Source: an uncultured Bacilli bacterium (GTDB taxonomy: Bacteria > Bacillota_I > Bacilli_A > RF39 > UBA660). Taken from it: 6,358 nt of DNA. The stretch covers positions 1 through 6,358 of the forward strand of contig CANQDH010000057.1 in NCBI GenBank assembly GCA_947591565.1. The letters run 5' to 3'. Made by a program: the position numbers and the translations under genes. The notes beneath the pieces were generated by a model. The model was not told the origin of the DNA, did not search any database, and saw only the letters and a program-made list of their open reading frames with translations. Shown in pieces: positions 1-6,280 of this stretch (position 1 is the first letter of the stretch; each line of letters opens with the position of its first letter).

Positions 1-1860
1 GAAGTTGGTGAATGTAGTTTTGAAGCACCAACAGGGGAAATTAAAGGTAATATGTCTTTAAAAAGACAATATGAAATTGAGTCAGGAAAATTATTAGAAT
101 ACTTTGATGTTGATTTAGTTTCAAATGATAATTTATTACAAAAATATCTTAATAGTAATAATGATACAAGATTGAAAAGTATTGTTTCAACAATTCAAAA
201 AGAGCAAAATAGTGTTATTAGAAGACAAATTTTTAATAATTTAATTATACAAGGTGTAGCGGGTTCAGGAAAAACCACAGTAGCATTACATAGAATAGCA
301 TATTTAGTTTATAATTATATAAAAAATATAAAGCAAAACCAATATTTAATTATTGGACCTAACCCAGTATTTTTGAAGTATATAAAATCAGTTTTACCAG
401 ATCTTGATGTAAATGGTGTAGAACAATGTACTTATGAAGATTTTGCTAAACAGTATATAGGGGAAGATATAAATATTACTTCTTCAGATAAGAAAGTTGC
501 TAATCATATAGTTGGAAAAGTTACTTCAGGAATTGATGGATTCAAATGTTCAATGCAATATAAAGAAATGTTGGATAAGTTTTTGGAAGTATATTTTTAT
601 AGCATAACTGCAAAACCATTAATGTTAGGTGATTTTGAAGTTTTATCAAGAGAGGAAATGACAAAAGCATTTCAAAATACTGCACATGGTTACTCTAATA
701 ATTTAAGTAACAGAATTGAAATTACTATTGATAAGCTTTGCAGATTAGTTGAGGAAAAACAAAATACAATTTATTATGATTATGGTGATTATACTTTTGA
801 ATTATTTAAAACTGCAAAAACTGATGCAGAAAAAAACAAGTTAAGAAGTATGTTCGCAAAGGATAGAACTGAAATTTCAAAAAATTGTAGAAGTATTATA
901 AGAAAATATTTTACTAAAAGTAAAATTGATTCTACCAAATTATATAAATTATTTATTAATACAATTACTGACTTTGATATTTATAACTATGACAAATTAG
1001 CTCAATTAAAAAAAGAAACAAGTAAAAGTATTAAAAATAATACCTTTGATTTTGAAGATTTATCAGCTTTAATGTATATAAAATCAGTTATAGCACCAAA
1101 TAAAGATTATGAAAAAATTAAACATGTTGTTATTGATGAGGCACAGGATTTTGGTGAGTTTAATTTCTATGTAATGAAAAAAACATTACCATCTGCTACA
1201 TTTAGTATTTTTGGCGATTTGGCTCAATCAATTTATGATTATAGGGGAATTAAAAGTTGGGATGATGTAAACTCTGCTATGTTTGATAATAGAGGCGAAA
1301 TAATATATTTCAATAAAAGTTATCGTACAACTGCTGAAATAATGGAAGTTGCTGATGATGTTGCAGAGAGTATAGGCTTAAATCGTTCTGAGCTTGTTAT
1401 AAGACATGGTGAAGATGTTCATATAAACGAAGTTGTTCAAGAAGATGAAATTCCACAATATATTGCAAAAAAGATAATGGAATATAAACAAAAAGGTTAT
1501 AGAACTATTGCTGTTATAAGCAAAACTGATTTACTTTCTAATTATATTAATGATGATTTAAATGCTTTAGGTTTAAATATTCCAAATGTGACAGCTGATG
1601 ATGATGTAAATGATGAAAAATTTAAAATTTGTACTATTTCTAATCAACTTGCCAAAGGTTTAGAATTTGATGCTGTAATTATAAATAACGTAAATGAGAG
1701 ATTATATTCATCTAATAATAATTTAGATATGAAATTGCTATATGTTGCAATAACTAGAGCATTACATGAATTAGATATTATTTATAGTGGTACTTTAACA
1801 AAACCATTGGAAAATAGTTTAAAAAAAAATAAAATTCGCCAATTGTTAATGCCTAAATAA
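1..1860 (+). CDS. helD: HelD-type RNA polymerase-recycling ATPase (UvrD/SF1 helicase family), 5' end outside window
   Basis: The last 619 residues of a superfamily 1 ATPase are visible. The frame is open to base 1, and its first residues (EVGECSFEAPTGEIKG) already read as HelD-like, so the gene starts upstream. The Met at 52 is internal: it has only AAAGG four bases before it. Motifs in order are a Q-motif-like IVSTIQKEQN (about 184-213), Walker A GVAGSGKTT (253-279), a TYEDF block near 430, Walker B VIDEAQDF (about 1129-1152), motif III FGDLAQSIYDYRG (1210-1248), NKSYRTT (1312-1332), motif V AKGLEFD (1651-1671) and motif VI LLYVAITRA (1735-1761). The long stretch between Walker A and B fits the extra domain of HelD proteins. 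Known for the family: Gram-positive HelD binds RNA polymerase and uses ATP to free stalled or post-termination enzyme from nucleic acid. The coiled-coil arm that enters the secondary channel would lie in the missing N-terminus. All ATPase motifs look intact. A UvrD/PcrA-like DNA helicase is less likely because of the IVSTIQKEQN and TYEDF blocks. Confidence 0.9.
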   Translation, partial: EVGECSFEAPTGEIKGNMSLKRQYEIESGKLLEYFDVDLVSNDNLLQKYLNSNNDTRLKSIVSTIQKEQNSVIRRQIFNNLIIQGVAGSGKTTVALHRIAYLVYNYIKNIKQNQYLIIGPNPVFLKYIKSVLPDLDVNGVEQCTYEDFAKQYIGEDINITSSDKKVANHIVGKVTSGIDGFKCSMQYKEMLDKFLEVYFYSITAKPLMLGDFEVLSREEMTKAFQNTAHGYSNNLSNRIEITIDKLCRLVEEKQNTIYYDYGDYTFELFKTAKTDAEKNKLRSMFAKDRTEISKNCRSIIRKYFTKSKIDSTKLYKLFINTITDFDIYNYDKLAQLKKETSKSIKNNTFDFEDLSALMYIKSVIAPNKDYEKIKHVVIDEAQDFGEFNFYVMKKTLPSATFSIFGDLAQSIYDYRGIKSWDDVNSAMFDNRGEIIYFNKSYRTTAEIMEVADDVAESIGLNRSELVIRHGEDVHINEVVQEDEIPQYIAKKIMEYKQKGYRTIAVISKTDLLSNYINDDLNALGLNIPNVTADDDVNDEKFKICTISNQLAKGLEFDAVIINNVNERLYSSNNNLDMKLLYVAITRALHELDIIYSGTLTKPLENSLKKNKIRQLLMPK

Positions 1861-2036
1861 ATTTTAATAATTAAAAAAATAGGACAATTCATTTTGAAAA
1901 ATAGAGATATAGTGTTTATAGAACAATTGATTTGTATAAATTAACACTAGTTTTGTATTTTTTCCTTAATACTTAATACTAAATTACCAAAAAATGCAAT
2001 GTCAAAATAAAAAACAGGATATGGGATGGCACCAAA

Positions 2037-2080
2037 CGGAGATTAAAACTTTTATTTTATAAGAATTTTTCTCCGCTTTT
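2037..2080 (+). terminator. Probable rho-independent terminator downstream of helD
   Basis: CGGAGA at 2037-2042 pairs perfectly with TCTCCG at 2070-2075. Further AAAA/TTTT and CTT/AAG pairs continue inside with small bulges, around a loop of about nine bases. A CTTTTTATTTT tract follows directly. It lies 176 bases past the helD stop and is the first hairpin with a T-tract after that gene. The outer stem is the only GC-rich part, so strength is moderate. The reverse strand has no T-tract after the stem, so it works rightward only. Confidence 0.55.
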
Positions 2081-2102
2081 TATTTTCCAATTTATAATAG
2101 AA

Positions 2103-2117
2103 TTTTAGTACCTAAAA
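2103..2117. repeat. Short perfect inverted repeat TTTTAG-TAC-CTAAAA
   Basis: Six bases, TTTTAG, are mirrored by CTAAAA around a three-base centre. The site lies just left of the second hairpin, far (about 240 bases) from the promoter of the ligase. It faintly resembles operators of the TTAGTACC type known for the lipid regulator FapR. In such A/T-rich DNA a match of this kind may be chance, and the site also falls in the T-tract of the leftward terminator next to it. Confidence 0.3.
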
Positions 2118-2123
2118 AAATAA

Positions 2124-2170
2124 AAAGGGGCTGTAATGAAATGAAATAATTTCATTAAGTCCCTTTGTTT
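2124..2170. terminator. Long hairpin, probable bidirectional terminator, stronger on the minus strand
   Basis: AAAGGG at 2124-2129 pairs with CCCTTT at 2161-2166. The stem continues through a G-U pair, C-G and T-A, one bulged G, and then nine unbroken pairs (TAATGAAAT with ATTTCATTA) to a six-base loop, GAAATA: about 18 pairs in all. Read rightward it ends CCCTTTGTTTC, a modest T-tract. Read leftward it ends in CCCC followed by TTTTTATTTTTTT, a textbook intrinsic terminator. It stands as a second barrier between helD and the ligase for rightward transcripts. No leftward gene is visible to its right. Confidence 0.6.
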
Positions 2171-2250
2171 CACTATGGAGCGAGTGTTATAGTTCAAGCT
2201 ATATTATTCATTTGTTTAATTAATTTTTATTTGATTTAAAAATATTTTTA

Positions 2251-2291
2251 GTGCATATTTATTAAGTACATATTTAGTATATATTTATTAA
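2251..2291. repeat. Three imperfect A/T-rich direct repeats upstream of the ligase promoter
   Basis: GTGCATATTTATTAA (2251-2265), GTACATATTTA (2266-2276) and GTATATATTTATTAA (2277-2291) follow each other without gaps, with starts 15 and 11 bases apart. The last copy ends 28 bases before the -35 box, about 65-105 bases before the expected start of transcription. That position suits an activator site or an A/T-rich upstream element, but no factor can be named. Confidence 0.5.
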
Positions 2292-2319
2292 AGTTAATGA
2301 GAAAAATATAAATATTTTA

Positions 2320-2348
2320 TTGACTAACATAGTAAATTATACTATAAT
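2320..2348 (+). promoter_or_regulatory. Sigma-A-type promoter of the AMP-ligase gene
   Basis: The -35 box TTGACT (2320-2325) is separated by exactly 17 bases from the perfect -10 box TATAAT (2343-2348). Transcription should start near 2354-2356, giving a leader of about 72 bases before the ATG at 2427. The boxes match the housekeeping consensus in 11 of 12 positions. A promoter this strong in front of a gene flanked by inverted repeats suggests control by repression. Confidence 0.88.
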
Positions 2349-2392
2349 ACACTTACTATTTTAATTCGAGCAGTATTAGATTTAAAGTAAGT
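2329..2392. promoter_or_regulatory. Nested inverted repeats over the -10 box and leader; possible operator and 5' stem-loop
   Basis: ATAGTAA (2329-2335) is the exact reverse complement of TTACTAT (2353-2359), and the pair brackets the -10 box. TAGTA/TACTA (2330-2334 and 2340-2344) forms a tighter palindrome in the spacer. ACTTACT (2351-2357) pairs with AGTAAGT (2386-2392), and inside it a further stem is possible (about 2360-2365 with 2375-2380), so the mRNA would begin with a stem-loop. The same AGTA/TACT half-site is thus used at least four times. Either a repressor operator or an RNA structure that protects the 5' end would fit. Confidence 0.45.
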
Positions 2393-2406
2393 ATATAAAT
2401 TTTTTT

Positions 2407-2418
2407 GGGGGAAGGAAG
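2407..2418 (+). promoter_or_regulatory. Purine-rich ribosome binding site of the AMP-ligase
   Basis: A run of five G's is followed by AAGGAAG in front of the ATG at 2427. AAGGA (2412-2416) leaves a spacer of ten bases, slightly long. The G-run follows a T-run (about 2400-2406) and could compete for pairing in the leader. This site supports the ATG at 2427 as the true start. Confidence 0.75.
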
Positions 2419-2426
2419 AAGAACAT

Positions 2427-4205
2427 ATGGAAAAAATTGATTATTATAGAAAAAAACCAGCTAGGGATATTGATGTTAATCAAACTTTGTATACAACGAT
2501 TAAAACTTTAAATCATGATGACAAAGATTTAGAAGCAGTTGGCTTTTTGTCATCAAAAATGACATTTGGGCAATTACAGAAAAAAGTAGATAAGTTAGCA
2601 GATGCGTATAGCAAATTAGGTTTAAAAGAGGGAGATACCGTTGCAATTTGTTCTATCAGTATGCCATTAGTTCAAGAAAATTTGCTAGCATGTAGTAAAT
2701 TAGGAATAACATCTAAATGGATTGATTTAAGAATAAAAGGAGCAGATTTAATTAATAAAATTAATGAAAGTAAATGTCAATATATTGTTGCTTTTGATGG
2801 AATATTAGAAGAATTACAAAATATAATAAATGAAACTGATGTCAAAAAGATATTTTTGGCCTCACCTAAAGATTATTTGAATCCTTTTATAAGATTTTTA
2901 GCAGATTTGAAAGATAAACACGAAGGAAAATTTATTAAATATCCTAAAGATAAGAGATTTATCAAATATACTGATTTTATTCAAACAGGGTGTGAGCATA
3001 GTGAAATAGTACCTGTGTGCTTTGAAAAAGATAGACCATCTTTGGTTATACAATCAAGTGGTAGTACCGGTAAATCTAAATCTATTATTCATACAGAATA
3101 TAATTTTAATTCTGAAATGCAAAAAGAAGCATATACTGATTTACCCTTGATTAAAGGTAAAACAATGCATGTATCTATACCACCATTTATCATTTATGGA
3201 TTATGTAATTCTGTTTATGCATCATTAGTATTTGGAATGAAAGCAGAAATGTCACCATATGTTGATGAGAACACAGTTTTTAATGATTTGGGAAAATTTG
3301 ATGTTTCTTGTGCAGCCCCTGTGCATTATAGATATATATATTCTAAAATATGCAAATTACAAAATGAAATATCTGAATTAGAAAAAGATAATAGTAGTTC
3401 ATCAAAAAAAGAACTTAAGGCATGTTTAAAAGAATTACAAGCTATCATGAGTAAGATTTCTAAGATTGATTTGTTTGTTTCAGGTGGAGATAAAATTGCC
3501 GCTGAAGAGTTGCTTGAAATGGAACATACTTTTGGTAAAATTATTGTAAATGGATATGGTAATAATGAATTGGTAGGTGCTGCAATTATTTCACCTGTAT
3601 ATGCAAGTAAACCAAATTCTATAGGCATTCCAATGAAAGATATTGATGTTGCTGCCTTTGATGTTGAAACAAATAAAAGGTTAGAAGATGGAAAAATTGG
3701 TGAAATATGTATTTCTTCAGATCATGTTTTTAAGGAATACTTAGGAAATCCTATTGAAACATTAAAAGTAAAAGTAAAACATGATGATGGTAAAGAATGG
3801 ATACATACAGGAGATTTGGGATACAAAGATGAAGATGGATATATTTACATTACTGGCAGAAGTAAAAGATTGATTAAAAGAGCTGCTTTTAAAATTGCCC
3901 CTGAAACTATTGAAGAGGTTATTATGTCTATAGATGGTGTAAAAGATTGTGTAGTTGTCGGTGTACCGGATGAAAAGGAATTAGAGGTCCCATTTGCCTT
4001 TGTGGAAATCAGTAGTAATCAAGATATCATAAATCAGATTATAAAAATTTGTCATGATAAATTACCTGAATATGAAATACCTGCACATTTCGAAATTGTT
4101 GATAAAATCAAATATAAAAATGGGAAACATGCTTTTAAAGAAATGGAAAATGATGCGGTAAAATGTTTAGAATCAAAAGGTAAAGTATTAAAAAAAGTTA
4201 GATAA
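2427..4205 (+). CDS. AMP-forming acyl-acid ligase (ANL superfamily, acyl-CoA synthetase-like)
   Basis: The 592-residue protein should activate a carboxylic acid with ATP to an acyl-adenylate and pass it to CoA or a carrier thiol. The phosphate-binding loop QSSGSTGKSKS is at residues 209-219 and the A5-type block NGYGNNE at 375-381 (Asn where Thr is usual). HTGD is at 460-463, the hinge and A8 block GRSKRLIKRAAFKIAPETIE at 477-496, and the C-terminal NGK at 565-567, whose Lys567 is the likely catalytic lysine. No signal peptide or membrane helix is evident, so it is cytosolic. It is somewhat longer than a typical 500-550 residue member: a charged helical insert with a Ser-rich turn lies at about 306-346, before VSGGDKI. 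In A8 the glycine usual before the aromatic residue is Ala487. The gene has its own strong promoter, and a membrane kinase follows 55 bases on. The substrate cannot be assigned; fatty, aryl or D-alanyl acids are all possible, though length and motifs argue against classic DltA. Family assignment is secure, exact role unknown. Confidence 0.9.
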   Translation: MEKIDYYRKKPARDIDVNQTLYTTIKTLNHDDKDLEAVGFLSSKMTFGQLQKKVDKLADAYSKLGLKEGDTVAICSISMPLVQENLLACSKLGITSKWIDLRIKGADLINKINESKCQYIVAFDGILEELQNIINETDVKKIFLASPKDYLNPFIRFLADLKDKHEGKFIKYPKDKRFIKYTDFIQTGCEHSEIVPVCFEKDRPSLVIQSSGSTGKSKSIIHTEYNFNSEMQKEAYTDLPLIKGKTMHVSIPPFIIYGLCNSVYASLVFGMKAEMSPYVDENTVFNDLGKFDVSCAAPVHYRYIYSKICKLQNEISELEKDNSSSSKKELKACLKELQAIMSKISKIDLFVSGGDKIAAEELLEMEHTFGKIIVNGYGNNELVGAAIISPVYASKPNSIGIPMKDIDVAAFDVETNKRLEDGKIGEICISSDHVFKEYLGNPIETLKVKVKHDDGKEWIHTGDLGYKDEDGYIYITGRSKRLIKRAAFKIAPETIEEVIMSIDGVKDCVVVGVPDEKELEVPFAFVEISSNQDIINQIIKICHDKLPEYEIPAHFEIVDKIKYKNGKHAFKEMENDAVKCLESKGKVLKKVR

Positions 4206-4219
4206 CTAGCTTTTTTTTT
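4192..4219 (+). terminator. Weak intrinsic terminator overlapping the ligase stop codon
   Basis: AAAAAGTTAG (4192-4201) pairs with CTAGCTTTTT (4206-4215) around the loop ATAA, with one G-U pair, and is followed by T's up to 4219. The TAA stop (4203-4205) lies in the loop. Only three pairs are G-C, so termination is probably partial and some read-through into the kinase gene is likely. Ribosomes finishing the ligase would cover the stem, which could also weaken it. Confidence 0.5.
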
Positions 4220-4226
4220 CTTTGTA

Positions 4227-4235
4227 TGATATAAT
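4227..4235 (+). promoter_or_regulatory. Extended -10 promoter for the hybrid kinase gene
   Basis: TGATATAAT (4227-4235) is a perfect extended -10 element (TGN followed by TATAAT). No good -35 box stands 17 bases upstream (TAGCTT at 4207-4212), which is common for extended -10 promoters. The expected start, near 4242, falls just before the ribosome binding site, so the leader would be only about 20 bases. Its place directly after a terminator-like hairpin supports separate transcription of the kinase. Confidence 0.6.
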
Positions 4236-4246
4236 CATTTATAATG

Positions 4247-4252
4247 AAGGAG
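4247..4252 (+). promoter_or_regulatory. Ribosome binding site that fixes the kinase start
   Basis: AAGGAG lies eight bases before the ATG at 4261, an ideal spacing. The frame is open further left to a TTG at 4222, but that codon has no such site, lies upstream of the predicted transcription start, and would put charged residues ahead of the first membrane helix. Confidence 0.85.
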
Positions 4253-4260
4253 CGTTAATA

Positions 4261-6120
4261 ATGACTATATATTTATCTTTGGCAGCATTATTTTTTACAT
4301 TAGCACAAGCAATTTTCTTTTTTAGGAAAAAAACAATTAATTCAATAGAAATAAAGTTGTTTAAATTATTAATTATAATAACTATTTTGTCGTTAATATC
4401 TGAACTAGTAATTCCAATATTAATTAAATTGAATACATCGACAATGCTATTAGATATTGCTTTAAAATTATTTTTATGTTTGATATTAATTTGGACTTCA
4501 TTATTTTTGGTTTATATCATATCAATTTCACATGGTAATATTGTTAAAAAAAATTATTTTCCACTATTTTTAATCATAATAAATTTATTGTTTATTGTAG
4601 GTATAATAGTAAACCCAATATATATGTTTAAAGAAGGAAATAAAGCATATTCTTATGGACCGAGTGTTGATTTTTTGTCAATTATTTCAGTAGGCTATGT
4701 AATTGTAATGGTCATTATACTATGTGTGGATTTAAAAAAAATCAAACAAAAAAAATATTTGCCTGTAATAGTTTTAATAGTTTTATTGACAATTGCATTT
4801 ATGATTCAAAAAAAGAATCCAGAAATTTTGTTGATGAATTTTGTATATTCTTTTGTTTTGTATATTATGTATTTTACTATTGAAAACCCAGATTTAAAAA
4901 TGATTAGAGCGTTAGAACTAGCCAAAAATCAAGCTGAAAAAGCAAATAGGGCGAAAAGTGATTTTTTATCAAGTATGAGTCATGAAATAAGAACACCACT
5001 TAATGCTATAGTAGGTTTATCAGAAGATATTGCTAGTTATAAAGATAAAGTACCAGCTGATGTTGTTGAAGATACAGATGATATTATAAATGCATCACAA
5101 ACACTCCTTGAAATAGTAGGTAACATATTAGATATAAATAAAATTGAATCAAATAAGATGGAATTAATAGAAAATCCATATAATTTAAGATCCGAAATAA
5201 CTAATATGTGCAGGGTAACAGCTACGCGTATTGGTGATAAACATATTGATTTTAAATTAAATATTGCTGAAGATATTCCATATGAATTAATGGGAGATAA
5301 AGGAAAAGTAAAAGAAATTGTAAATAATTTACTTACAAACTCTATTAAATATACTAATGAAGGAGAAATAAATTTAAATATAAAATGTGTAAATGATTAT
5401 AATAAAAATATTTCTAAAATATTAATAACTTGTCAAGATACAGGAATTGGTATAAAACAAGAAAACATTCAAAAATTATTCACAAAATTTGAAAGATTAG
5501 ATGTTGAAAAAAACACCACAGCTGAGGGTACAGGATTAGGACTTGCTATTACAAAAGCTTTAGTAGAAATGATGGGTGGAACTATTAATGTTCAATCACA
5601 ATTTGGAAAAGGTTCAATTTTTATGGTTCAAATATTTCAAAAAATATTTAAAGCCCAAAAACCTATGACTGAAGAAGAACTAATGAATACAGCTAAAAAA
5701 TTATATAGTAATAATGTAGATGAAACAATTAATTCAAATTTAAACGAAGATATATATAGTGGTAAAAAGATTCTAGTCGTAGATGACAATAAATTAAATA
5801 TAAAAGTAGCTAATAAAGCTTTAAAAGATTTTAATTTTGAAATTGATGAATGCTACGATGGATTAGAATGTTTAGAAAAAGTAAAAAATAAAGAATATGA
5901 TTTAATTTTAATGGATATAATGATGCCAAATATGAATGGAGAAACAGCTCTTCAAAAATTAAAAGAAAATTCTAATTTTAAAACACCTGTTATAGCCTTA
6001 ACAGCAGATGCGATTGCAGGATCTCAAGAAAAATACATAAGTGAAGGATTTACTGATTATATTGCTAAACCATTTAATAAAGATCAAATTAAAGAAAAAT
6101 TAGATAAAATATTTAAATAA
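4261..6120 (+). CDS. Seven-helix membrane hybrid histidine kinase with C-terminal receiver domain
   Basis: The 619-residue protein is a membrane sensor that should autophosphorylate on His and pass the phosphate to its own receiver. Seven hydrophobic helices lie at about 2-21, 33-55, 62-88, 99-121, 137-157, 166-183 and 187-206. A short charged helix (211-233) leads straight into the kinase with no PAS or HAMP domain. Phospho-acceptor His241 sits in SMSHEIRTPLNAIVG. The ATPase domain has NNLLTNSIKYT with Asn360, DTGIGI at 393-398, LFTKFERLD at 406-414 and GTGLGLAI at 423-430. After a linker (about 458-500), the receiver has DD508-509, phospho-acceptor Asp552 in LMDIMMP, Thr581 and Lys603 in AKPF. 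All catalytic residues are present. There is no HPt or DNA-binding output domain, so a partner phosphotransfer protein or regulator must be encoded elsewhere, or the receiver feeds back on the kinase. The loops between helices are short, suggesting that the signal is sensed within or near the membrane. It follows the ligase closely but has its own promoter; a strong terminator follows. The ligand is unknown. Confidence 0.93.
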   Translation: MTIYLSLAALFFTLAQAIFFFRKKTINSIEIKLFKLLIIITILSLISELVIPILIKLNTSTMLLDIALKLFLCLILIWTSLFLVYIISISHGNIVKKNYFPLFLIIINLLFIVGIIVNPIYMFKEGNKAYSYGPSVDFLSIISVGYVIVMVIILCVDLKKIKQKKYLPVIVLIVLLTIAFMIQKKNPEILLMNFVYSFVLYIMYFTIENPDLKMIRALELAKNQAEKANRAKSDFLSSMSHEIRTPLNAIVGLSEDIASYKDKVPADVVEDTDDIINASQTLLEIVGNILDINKIESNKMELIENPYNLRSEITNMCRVTATRIGDKHIDFKLNIAEDIPYELMGDKGKVKEIVNNLLTNSIKYTNEGEINLNIKCVNDYNKNISKILITCQDTGIGIKQENIQKLFTKFERLDVEKNTTAEGTGLGLAITKALVEMMGGTINVQSQFGKGSIFMVQIFQKIFKAQKPMTEEELMNTAKKLYSNNVDETINSNLNEDIYSGKKILVVDDNKLNIKVANKALKDFNFEIDECYDGLECLEKVKNKEYDLILMDIMMPNMNGETALQKLKENSNFKTPVIALTADAIAGSQEKYISEGFTDYIAKPFNKDQIKEKLDKIFK

Positions 6121-6243
6121 GGCGTTTGCAGTATAATTAATAGGAAAATTTAAATGTTCTTTAGTTAGAATTAAGAAAAATTTTGAAAACATTAAAAAAA
6201 TTTTAAAAAATGCTTGACAAAGTAAAAGTTAAATAATTAAGTT
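6121..6243. other. Non-coding trailer after the kinase gene
   Basis: This is an A/T-rich stretch with no gene. It contains a TTGACA at 6214-6219 preceded by A-tracts, which looks like a -35 box with an upstream element, but no acceptable -10 box follows at 16-18 bases and the terminator hairpin begins directly after. It is best read as the 3' untranslated part of the kinase message. Confidence 0.6.
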
Positions 6244-6280
6244 AAAAACAAATAGAAAGTAAAATCTATTTGTTTTTTTT
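6244..6280 (+). terminator. Strong intrinsic terminator after the kinase gene
   Basis: AAAAACAAATAGA (6244-6256) pairs over 13 bases without mismatch with TCTATTTGTTTTT (6265-6277) around the eight-base loop AAGTAAAA. A run of eight T's ends at 6280. On the other strand the stem is followed by TTTTT, so weak leftward termination is also possible. It lies 123 bases after the kinase stop and closes that unit. Confidence 0.8.

Larger units (their letters stand above)
1861..2426. other. 566-base non-coding region between helD and the AMP-ligase
   Basis: No credible gene is visible on either strand; stops are dense in all frames. The left part (1861-2020) is A/T-rich and holds an imperfect direct repeat, ACAATTCATTTTG at 1884 and ACAATTGATTTG at 1923, plus two tandem copies of TTAATAC at 1966-1979. 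The middle holds a possible T-box-like string (2023-2033), a hairpin terminator (2037-2080), a short palindrome (2103-2117) and a second, longer hairpin (2124-2166). A weak five-pair hairpin, TATAG/CTATA, lies at 2188-2203. The right part holds three A/T-rich repeats (2251-2291), the promoter of the next gene (2320-2348) and its leader with a stem-loop. Confidence 0.8.

Noticed and set aside
1884..1934. Imperfect direct repeat ACAATTCATTTTG / ACAATTGATTTG after helD
   Set aside because: It is short, A/T-rich and not placed near a promoter; there is no sign of a target duplication around a mobile element.
1994..2062. Possible 22-residue peptide starting at the ATG at 1994
   Set aside because: There is no ribosome binding site, its end lies inside the terminator hairpin, and its sequence shows no peptide-like features such as a hydrophobic segment.
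2124..2166. Long hairpin as a terminal repeat of an insertion sequence
   Set aside because: There is no transposase, no second matching end and no flanking duplication in the window; a terminator explains the structure better, though a genome-wide copy search would settle it.
2188..2203. TATAG/CTATA hairpin
   Set aside because: Five mainly A-T pairs with a six-base loop and no T-run are expected by chance in such DNA.
3326..3628. 100-residue open frame on the minus strand inside the ligase gene
   Set aside because: It lies wholly within a well-supported gene in the opposite strand, has no ribosome binding site that I can see and no recognisable domain; it is a shadow of the A/T-rich coding strand.
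4222..4260. Upstream TTG as start of the hybrid kinase
   Set aside because: It has no ribosome binding site and lies before the predicted transcription start, whereas the ATG at 4261 has AAGGAG at ideal spacing and opens directly with a membrane helix.
6214..6243. TTGACA with upstream A-tracts, like a strong -35 box
   Set aside because: No acceptable -10 box is found at 16-18 bases (TTAAGT or TAAGTT only), and the terminator hairpin begins where transcription would start.
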